From positions 1 to 27,269 of IMG/VR virus record IMGVR_UViG_3300037963_000897: a stretch of DNA of 27,269 nucleotides; one strand, given 5' to 3'. Shown in pieces: positions 7,487-13,824 of the stretch. The stretch comes from a virus. Position numbers and translations under genes: made by a program. The notes beneath the pieces were generated by a model, which did not search any database, was not told the DNA's origin, and saw only the letters and a list, made by a program, of their open reading frames with translations. Numbering within the stretch: position 1 is the first letter of the stretch; each line of letters starts with the position of its first letter.

Positions 7487-8563
7487 ATGTCAAAGCAACC
7501 TAATGGAGTCACAAAAAAACCTTCTAGGGATATTGAGGGTAATTTGGTCGCTTGCCCTAAGTGTCGATCTCCTATTAGAAAAGATGGATTTCAATATTGG
7601 TCAAATAATAAAAAAAGACAACGCTGGAGATGCAGCGATAATTCTTGTAGGGCGTCAACTTTGAATCCTTTAATCATAGAAAAAAGTGAATTTGCTGTTC
7701 AGGATTTACCTATTGAGGAAATGAATATTGAAGATATTATTAAATATCGTAAAAAAAGATATATTCAGAAATATGATGCATATAAACAAAGACAATTAAT
7801 TGATATTAAAATTCATATCGATGGTGTTATTGGTATATGTCATTTTGGAGACCCTCATGTTGATGATGATGGAACAGATTTAGCAGAAATATATTCATTA
7901 TGTGATTTAGTAAGTGAAACAGAAGGAATGTTTGCTGGTAATTTAGGAGATGTGCAAAATAATTGGGTTGGTAGGTTAAAAGCATTGCATGGACAACAAT
8001 CTACGACTGCGAAAGAATCTTGGCTCATATCGGAGCATTTCTTAAACAGTGTAGATTGGTTATATTTAATAGCAGGAAACCATGATGTTTGGAGTGGAGA
8101 CGGAGACCCTTTAGATTTTATTATGAGAGGTAAAAAAGCGTTGTATAAGCAACATGGAGCAAGAATGAATCTTAAATTTCCTAATGGAAAATGTGTTAGG
8201 ATTAATGCTAGGCATCAGTTCAAAGGAAACTCAATGTGGAATACTGCTCACGCAATTAGTAGAGCGGTGCAAACTGGATGGAGAGACCATATATTAACTG
8301 CGGGTCATACTCATGTTAGTGGTTATCAAGTGTTAAAAGATCCAGCATCGGGATTAATAAGTCATGCAATACAAGTCGCATCATTTAAAAATATGGATGA
8401 ATACGCTAATAAACTTGGATTAGATGATAAAAATATATTTAATGCTCCAGTTACTATTATTGACCCAAAATACGATGATAACGACAATAGATTAATTACA
8501 ATGTTTTTTAATCCTTATGAAGCTGCAGATTATTTAAAATTTAAAAGGAAAAGAAAATCATGA
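7487..8563 (+). CDS. Zinc-ribbon metallophosphoesterase
   Basis: 358 residues with ribosome binding site GAGGAG. The N-terminus holds a zinc ribbon (Cys23, Cys26, Cys49, Cys54; CPKCRSP and RWRCSDNSC) resembling the ribbon of IS1 InsA and related DNA-binding proteins. After a basic helical linker comes a calcineurin-like phosphoesterase with all metal motifs: Asp122-x-His124, Gly-Asp155, Gly-Asn198-His199-Asp200, His243, and GHTH at 273-276. This fold cleaves phosphomonoesters or phosphodiesters using two metal ions. The fused ribbon suggests a nucleic-acid substrate (inference). It lies between the lysis and head-tail connector genes and overlaps the next gene by ATGA, so it is expressed with virion genes. 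Confidence 0.8.
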   Translation: MSKQPNGVTKKPSRDIEGNLVACPKCRSPIRKDGFQYWSNNKKRQRWRCSDNSCRASTLNPLIIEKSEFAVQDLPIEEMNIEDIIKYRKKRYIQKYDAYKQRQLIDIKIHIDGVIGICHFGDPHVDDDGTDLAEIYSLCDLVSETEGMFAGNLGDVQNNWVGRLKALHGQQSTTAKESWLISEHFLNSVDWLYLIAGNHDVWSGDGDPLDFIMRGKKALYKQHGARMNLKFPNGKCVRINARHQFKGNSMWNTAHAISRAVQTGWRDHILTAGHTHVSGYQVLKDPASGLISHAIQVASFKNMDEYANKLGLDDKNIFNAPVTIIDPKYDDNDNRLITMFFNPYEAADYLKFKRKRKS

Positions 8564-9549
8564 GTACATACGAAACAACATATTGTAATACTACTACTGA
8601 TTTGCTATTTGTAGAGCCAAATATAGGGCAATACGATGGGAAAAGAGTTTTAGCTAGTAACTGGGTAGCTAGTGGAACAACGCACTTATTTTACTTATAT
8701 AATAGTGGCGATGTAAGTGGGCAATTATATTTAGATGGGCAAGAAATGACATCTACCTCTAGCCAACCTAGTTCAAATAATGAATATCGTTATACTGCAT
8801 CAACAGATTTATTGGAACTATATCAAAGTGGAGGAAGTGCTAACACTTTAAATTCAAGCATGGTTGAGAGTTCAAGTGATTGGGCAACATTAAAAAGCGA
8901 TGCAGTTAAAAGAGCTAGTGATTTTATTCGTGGATATTTACCATTTCCGATTTATCCAAATAAAGGAATAGGAACGCAAGATGTTTCTGAATCAGATTTT
9001 CCCGAAATTATTGTAAGAAGTTGTGCAATTTTGGCTTGTGAATCATTAATAAGACCTTATGATGTAGAAAAAGCAGACCAGATATTAAGCCAAGTTATAA
9101 ATGAACAAGGCACTGGCTATTTAGATATGTTAAGAACTGGACAAGTTCATATCTATTCTAGCGAAAGTGAATATAAAAAGCGTGGCATATTAAGAACAAT
9201 CACTCAACACACTAATTCAACTGGTGGAATAGTAGATATAAAAGGCACTCCATCTTATTCGTGGGATAAAATAAAAATTATAATTAGTAATGGTGGTACG
9301 ATAACAGAGGGCGTAGCCAATAGTAGTGTGAAGTTTAATTCTTTTATAGGGAATGAAAATGGACTAAAATTAGAGCAAATGGCAAATGATGAGGTTATAG
9401 ATTGCTACTGGCAATTAGTCGGTCATAATATGTATGTTAGGTTTTCCGCAGGATTATATACAACTAATGATGAGTTCGAGCTAGAAATCAGTGGCACAAC
9501 AGACCAAATGTTTACACCAATTAAACGAGTACAAATGACTAGAAGATAA
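8560..9549 (+). CDS. Putative head-tail connector protein
   Basis: 329 residues in three parts: a beta-rich N-terminus (1-100); a helical middle (about 103-200) with the pattern DWATLKSDAVKRASDFIRGYL, then EIIVRSCAILACESLI, which resembles gp6-like/DUF1320-type head-tail connectors; and a beta C-terminal domain (220-329). In connectors the helical part docks on the portal ring. The location, just before the tail-terminator-like gene and the tube gene, is the usual one for a connector. The extra flanking beta domains make it much longer than a minimal connector. The call is by pattern and gene order. Confidence 0.5.
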   Translation: MSTYETTYCNTTTDLLFVEPNIGQYDGKRVLASNWVASGTTHLFYLYNSGDVSGQLYLDGQEMTSTSSQPSSNNEYRYTASTDLLELYQSGGSANTLNSSMVESSSDWATLKSDAVKRASDFIRGYLPFPIYPNKGIGTQDVSESDFPEIIVRSCAILACESLIRPYDVEKADQILSQVINEQGTGYLDMLRTGQVHIYSSESEYKKRGILRTITQHTNSTGGIVDIKGTPSYSWDKIKIIISNGGTITEGVANSSVKFNSFIGNENGLKLEQMANDEVIDCYWQLVGHNMYVRFSAGLYTTNDEFELEISGTTDQMFTPIKRVQMTRR

Positions 9550-9971
9550 TGCCAATAGATTTCACAAATATATTATTCACTAAAATTATTGAACCATTAA
9601 CAACATTAATTAATGCAGAATTTAATGTTCCAGTTCACTATGATGAGCATCGTGGAAATACTAGCTTTTTAATCTTGCCTCAATCAGATGATTTAGTAAG
9701 TCAATTATCCTACGGAACTCAAAGAGAATATAATATCGAAATAAATTACCAAGTAAAATTTGGAGGCAATTACAATAAAAATAGTATAAAGCAAGTTAGT
9801 GGTATAATGGAAAGATTAAAAAAATTAATAAATAATAATCCAACCTCTAGTAATGGAGCAGATTTTTTTGATGCTAATATTTCTAGCATAGAATATGAGC
9901 AAGATGAAGATGACAAATCTCTATTAAGAGGTATAGCAGTTTTTAATTGTCAAAACATAGAGGCATTATAA
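9549..9971 (+). CDS. Putative tail terminator / tail completion protein
   Basis: 140 residues with an alpha-beta pattern: a helical start (FTKIIEPLTTLINAEFNVPV), then strands (TSFLILPQ, YNIEINYQVKFGG), a helix (IKQVSGIMERLKKLI) and a final strand pair. This layout and size fit the tail terminator/minor tail proteins that cap the tube end and join it to the connector. It lies between the connector candidate and the tube protein, exactly where such a protein is expected. Sequence motifs are not diagnostic. It overlaps both neighbours (TAATG). Confidence 0.5.
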   Translation: MPIDFTNILFTKIIEPLTTLINAEFNVPVHYDEHRGNTSFLILPQSDDLVSQLSYGTQREYNIEINYQVKFGGNYNKNSIKQVSGIMERLKKLINNNPTSSNGADFFDANISSIEYEQDEDDKSLLRGIAVFNCQNIEAL

Positions 9972-10165
9972 TGAAAGTAAAAGCAAGACTAAATAAATTT
10001 CACAGAGTAAATCCAAATGGAGTTGCTTGTGATAAATCCTCACTAAAGAAACTTCGGAGCGGTGAGGTCGTAGAATTATCCGAAGATGTAGCCAATGAAC
10101 TTTTGAATATGGGGTTTGTTGAGCCAAGTAAACAAAAAACAAATAAAAAAAAGGAGAGTAAATAA
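9971..10165 (+). CDS. Small basic protein upstream of the tail tube gene
   Basis: 64 residues from ATG 9971, which overlaps the previous stop (TAATG) and has AGAGG nearby; a longer frame from TTG 9947 is less likely. The sequence has a short beta/helix core (GEVVELSEDVANELLNMGFV) and a Lys-rich tail. The core resembles the small domain in which a residue is placed 'at or above' a threshold in phage tail accessory proteins, but I cannot name the family. It is probably a minor structural or assembly protein. Confidence 0.5.
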   Translation: MKVKARLNKFHRVNPNGVACDKSSLKKLRSGEVVELSEDVANELLNMGFVEPSKQKTNKKKESK

Positions 10166-11241
10166 TGGCAGATACTCGCGTACTCCCTGTAAGTAGTGTT
10201 AAATATGGCTTAAAGGCAGAAACATCTTTCGGGGTAGGATTAGATTCAAGTGGTAACGACGGCACTGCGTATTACACGCAACCAGTTGTTCAAGCAGAAA
10301 AACCAACATTTAATATTTTGAGAGAATCAAGATTATTAAGTGGCAGAGGAAGTATAAAAAATGCTTCTGATACAATAACAAATACAAGGGGTGGTACAGT
10401 TACAATGCCTTTTGATATGTTGGCGACACCAAGAACATTAGCACAGCATTTACTTTTAGTTGGGCAAGAAAGTGGATATTCTAGTGGTGTTCACGAAACA
10501 GAATTTGACGGCTCAAGCAATTCAAATTCTATTGGTGGCTCAATATCAAGTGGTATGCCACATAGTGCTAATCTAGCTTATTATCCAGCAGCTGGAGAAG
10601 GCATTAAGGTTTGTGGTGTAGTTTGCTCAGACCTAAGTATTACTGGAGATGTTGGTGCAAACAATGGTTTAGTTTCTATGAGTGGAAATTATTTTAGTGG
10701 TTTTTCAAACCCTCTTAGCACATCATCTGTTTTAGAGCAAACATTTGATGGCACTTGGGCTGCTGCTGAAACAACTCACTTTAATGTAATGGATGCAGAC
10801 ACAAGAACATTAGATGTTGAAGGAAACGCAACTCAGACATTTATTATGAAATCATTTTCATTTAATATTGCAAATGGTGTTAATAGGGTTGGGTTTGATA
10901 CAAATGGTAATGCAGAACTATATGTTTTTCCTGAATATGCAATAACTGGAAATCTAGTAATTAAATACGATGACGAATTTGATTATGGAGCTGGAAACAA
11001 TGTGATACAGGATTTTCTTGATGGAAATACTATGAGTTTAGCAATTAAGATTGGTGACGGCACTATAAGCTCGGAAGGTGAATTGAATATTTTAGCAGAA
11101 TTACAATACACAGGAGATCCAAGCCAAGACCTTAGTGAGAACGGTGTTTTTCATTCATTAGAATTTGAATGTGTACAAAATGCGTCTACTGAAGCATTGA
11201 AAATATCAACATACAAAAATGAAGCACCAGATGCTTTTTAA
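10165..11241 (+). CDS. Putative major tail tube protein
   Basis: 358 residues, GGAGAG ribosome binding site, ATG overlapping the upstream TAA. It is rich in beta strands, Gly, Ser, Thr and Asn, with no enzymatic motifs. An opening segment (SVKYGLKAETSFGVG) precedes a Gly-rich loop (LLSGRGSIKNASDT) typical of siphophage tube subunits, and the C-terminus has a second beta half. Position is the main support: directly upstream of the G/GT chaperones and the tape measure, the canonical site of the tube gene. Abundant expression would be expected. Confidence 0.7.
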   Translation: MADTRVLPVSSVKYGLKAETSFGVGLDSSGNDGTAYYTQPVVQAEKPTFNILRESRLLSGRGSIKNASDTITNTRGGTVTMPFDMLATPRTLAQHLLLVGQESGYSSGVHETEFDGSSNSNSIGGSISSGMPHSANLAYYPAAGEGIKVCGVVCSDLSITGDVGANNGLVSMSGNYFSGFSNPLSTSSVLEQTFDGTWAAAETTHFNVMDADTRTLDVEGNATQTFIMKSFSFNIANGVNRVGFDTNGNAELYVFPEYAITGNLVIKYDDEFDYGAGNNVIQDFLDGNTMSLAIKIGDGTISSEGELNILAELQYTGDPSQDLSENGVFHSLEFECVQNASTEALKISTYKNEAPDAF

Positions 11242-11265
11242 TTAGTAACTAAAGAGGAGTAAAAA

Positions 11266-11541
11266 ATGATAGTTGATACAAAACATGGTCAATTTGAATG
11301 TAAAGACATAACTAGAAAACAACGCAGAACTTTGTATAAGAAAGTAAAGCAAATTAGTACAGAGAATGATGTTTCTAAATTACATGACTTAGCAGATGAG
11401 TTCGCTATTCTTGCTTTTGGGGATGAAAAAAAAGCAGAAGAACATTTAGGAAAATTATCAGCAGTTGAAGAAGATGAAGTGCTAAATGAAATTATTGGTT
11501 CTTATATGGGGTTTGACTTGGGAAACGATATTGGCGATTGA
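11266..11541 (+). CDS. Tail assembly chaperone, gpG-like
   Basis: 91 residues with a strong ribosome binding site (GAGGAG). It is an all-helical, highly charged protein (KQRRTLYKKVKQI, KLHDLADEFAILAFGDEKKA). It lies between the tube and tape measure genes, as lambda gpG does. In that system the chaperone coats the tape measure while the tube assembles around it. Its last codons contain a -1 slippery site (GGGAAAC), so a fraction of ribosomes should continue into the next frame and make a longer fusion, with most stopping at TGA 11539-11541. Confidence 0.75.
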   Translation: MIVDTKHGQFECKDITRKQRRTLYKKVKQISTENDVSKLHDLADEFAILAFGDEKKAEEHLGKLSAVEEDEVLNEIIGSYMGFDLGNDIGD

Positions 11542-11616
11542 GAACTGCACTTTGGTTTTCCTCTTTTGGAATCCCAAGAACTGGTCTACTCCTCCCATAT
11601 ACCGCTCAGTCGCCAA
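11520..11616 (+). promoter_or_regulatory. Programmed -1 frameshift element (slippery site plus stem)
   Basis: Bases 11520-11526 are GGGAAAC, in the correct phase for a -1 slip (TT[G GGA AAC]). The -1 frame is blocked by a TGA at 11514-11516 and is open from 11517 onward, so the slip must occur within about 25 bases, and this heptamer is in that window. Four bases later a 12-bp stem begins: 11531-11542 (TTGGCGATTGAG) pairs with 11605-11616 (CTCAGTCGCCAA), fully complementary with a single G-U pair. The zero-frame stop lies inside the 5' arm. Lambda G/GT uses GGGAAAG at the equivalent place. Confidence 0.85.
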
Positions 11617-11933
11617 CCCTTTTCAAGCGTATAGAGTTTAAAAACGAAAAGGATATTGAAAATGAGATTGATAGGATACTATCTGAACCAAACATTAAAA
11701 AACATGGAATTGGTCAAAGTCTTTATTTTCAATTACCTTTTTTTTGTAATCCTGATGAACAGATTCCGAATTGGTGTTGGCAAATGATAGATGATTATTA
11801 TGTTGTTACTGAATACAATATTCCATTATCTAATACATTAGATGATGCAAATGCTTGGGTTTTGGATTGTTTTAATATCATAAAAGATGAAGTAAATAAA
11901 ATAAATATTTATAAGGCAAAAAATGGCAATTAA
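11538..11933 (+). CDS. T-domain of the tail chaperone GT fusion (made by -1 frameshift)
   Basis: This -1 frame has no credible start of its own (the first possible codon is TTG 11538, with no ribosome binding site). It is most likely translated as a fusion: residues 1-87 of the upstream protein, then from base 11526 onward RYWRLRTALWF and about 135 residues in all, for a predicted 222-residue GT protein. The T part has a conserved-looking aromatic, proline-rich start, a helix (NEKDIENEIDRILSE) and a C-terminal helix. In lambda the T domain recruits tube subunits to the tape measure-chaperone complex. It overlaps the tape measure start by 11 bases. Confidence 0.8.
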   Translation: MRTALWFSSFGIPRTGLLLPYTAQSPTLFKRIEFKNEKDIENEIDRILSEPNIKKHGIGQSLYFQLPFFCNPDEQIPNWCWQMIDDYYVVTEYNIPLSNTLDDANAWVLDCFNIIKDEVNKINIYKAKNGN

Positions 11934-13824
11934 AAATCTATTAATAAAATTAGGCGTCGCTGGAGACAAAAAAGCAAAAAACAAAATAAAAGGTGTTGAA
12001 AGTGGTTTAACCAATTTAGGTAAATCTGCTTTGAAGGCTGGAGCTGCCTTTTTTGGTGCAAGGGCTTTAATCAATGGAATGAAACAAAGCGTTGAATTAG
12101 CAGGGATTCAAGAACAAGCAGAAAAAAGATTAGAGGTTGCATTAGGTAAACGCTCACAGGCATTATTAGATCAAGCATCTGCATTACAACAACAAACAAC
12201 TTTTGGTGATGAATCAATTTTAGGAGTTCAAGCATCTATTAGTGCCTTTGTAAAATCAGAAGAGCAAATTAAAAAAGCAACAACTGCTACGCTAGATATG
12301 GCAGTTGCTATGGGAATGGATTTAAAAGCATCGGGAGATTTAATTGCTAAAACTCTAGGTTCTTCAACTAACGCTTTATCTAGGTATGGAATTGAAGTAA
12401 AAGGAGCGGTTGGAAGCCAAGAAAGACTAGAATCATTAACAAATAATATTGCAAAATTATTTGGTGGACAAGCAACTGCTCAAGCACAAACCTTTGCAGG
12501 TTCAATCGAGCAAATGAAAAATGCTATTGGTGATACTGGCGAAGTATTAGGCGTTATGCTACAACCTGCAGTAGAATCATCTGCAAAAGCATTAAAAACA
12601 TTTGCAGAAAATTTTGGTGGAACATTAACAAAATTATCAAAAATAGATTTAGCAAAAACTGGTAAAAACTTTTTAAAAAGCACAGATGCATTAATGACTG
12701 CTATAAAAAAATTAATTGCTGTTACATTTGATTTTTTACCCGATTATTTTAAATTTGCACTTAGTAAGGTATTGCCAGTAGCAAAAACAATATTTTTATC
12801 ATTTGTTGATGGGGTAAAACAAGTTGCATTGGTTGTTTTTGAACCTCTTGTAATAGCTATAAATCATGTAGGACAAAGAATAAAACAAGGATTTACAGTT
12901 ATTATTAATGGTTTAATTGGGGGATTAAATACATTAGTAGATAAGGTAAATTTAGTAGGTACTAAATTAGGTTTTGATGAAATACCTAGAATTAATTTAT
13001 TAGATAATATACAAGTAGACCCATTATTAGATAAACTAAAAGAAGCTAAAATATCAAAGTTTTTAGTGCCTGAAGGTGGAGACATAGATACAACTCAAGA
13101 GTTTTTGGATGCTAGTGCTGAAATTATGACCACTTATTTTGAGCAAATAAAAGCAATGAAAGAAGAGGAAAAAGCTAAAGACTTAAAAGATACTATTGAT
13201 AATGAAAATGAAAAAGATAAGGTAAGAAAAAACTCATTAATGAAATTTAGCGAAGATGAAAAAAAGAAAATTAATCTATTGCATCAAAGATTGAAACTAG
13301 CAATAGGCTTTGCAGATGCTCAACATGCTCATAGAAAAAAATTAAGAGATAATGAAATGAACGCAGAAATACAAGCAATATTACAATCTCGCATGACTGA
13401 AGAACAAAAAGAATCTGCTATTGCAAACATTAAAGAAAAGTTTAGACAAAAAGATATTGCCGATGCTAGAAGAATGAAATCAGTAAGAAAAGCAGAAGCA
13501 ATTATGAATACCGCTGTCGCAGTTACAAAGGTGATGCCTGATTTAATTTCGATGGCATTGGTAGCCGCTAAGGGAGCAGTTGAAATTGCAACAATAGACG
13601 CTCAACAGTTCGCAAAGGGGGGAATCGTACAAGGCGCTGGGAATCAGGATACAGTTCCAGCAATGCTTACACCAGGAGAATTAATTTTAAATCAAGCACA
13701 ACAAAATAATTTAGCTCAAGGAATGGGGGTAACTGTAAACATTGGTGGCAATATAATTGGAAACGAAGAGTTCGTTAGAGATACTTTAATTCCTGAAATA
13801 GAAAAGGCTCAAGTTCTAGCATGA
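11923..13824 (+). CDS. Tape measure protein
   Basis: 633 residues. It is mostly helical, with an Ala/Lys-rich N-terminal half (KKAKNKIKGVESGLTNLG), a phage-tail-measure-like segment (about 75-200, with GMDLKASGDLIAKTLGSS and a TFAGSIEQMKNAIGD turn), hydrophobic helices around 275-330 (IFLSFVDGVKQVALVVF, VIINGLIGGLNTLV), a charged coiled coil (about 395-500), and the common C-terminal signature FAKGGIVQGAGNQDTVPAML followed by TPGELILN. Tape measures set tail length at roughly 1.5 angstroms per residue, so a tail of about 90-100 nm is predicted. It follows the frameshifted chaperone as expected. Confidence 0.85.
   Translation: MAIKNLLIKLGVAGDKKAKNKIKGVESGLTNLGKSALKAGAAFFGARALINGMKQSVELAGIQEQAEKRLEVALGKRSQALLDQASALQQQTTFGDESILGVQASISAFVKSEEQIKKATTATLDMAVAMGMDLKASGDLIAKTLGSSTNALSRYGIEVKGAVGSQERLESLTNNIAKLFGGQATAQAQTFAGSIEQMKNAIGDTGEVLGVMLQPAVESSAKALKTFAENFGGTLTKLSKIDLAKTGKNFLKSTDALMTAIKKLIAVTFDFLPDYFKFALSKVLPVAKTIFLSFVDGVKQVALVVFEPLVIAINHVGQRIKQGFTVIINGLIGGLNTLVDKVNLVGTKLGFDEIPRINLLDNIQVDPLLDKLKEAKISKFLVPEGGDIDTTQEFLDASAEIMTTYFEQIKAMKEEEKAKDLKDTIDNENEKDKVRKNSLMKFSEDEKKKINLLHQRLKLAIGFADAQHAHRKKLRDNEMNAEIQAILQSRMTEEQKESAIANIKEKFRQKDIADARRMKSVRKAEAIMNTAVAVTKVMPDLISMALVAAKGAVEIATIDAQQFAKGGIVQGAGNQDTVPAMLTPGELILNQAQQNNLAQGMGVTVNIGGNIIGNEEFVRDTLIPEIEKAQVLA

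Noticed and set aside
9947-9970. Longer start (TTG 9947) for the small gene before the tube gene
   Set aside because: ATG 9971 overlaps the upstream stop as TAATG and has AGAGG upstream; the extension would lie wholly within the previous gene. The same reasoning rejects early starts at 18190, 19024, 21689 and 25855.
9966-10265. Minus-strand ORFs of 60-100 codons here and elsewhere
   Set aside because: All lie antisense to well-supported + strand genes, have hydrophobic low-complexity products and no ribosome binding sites.
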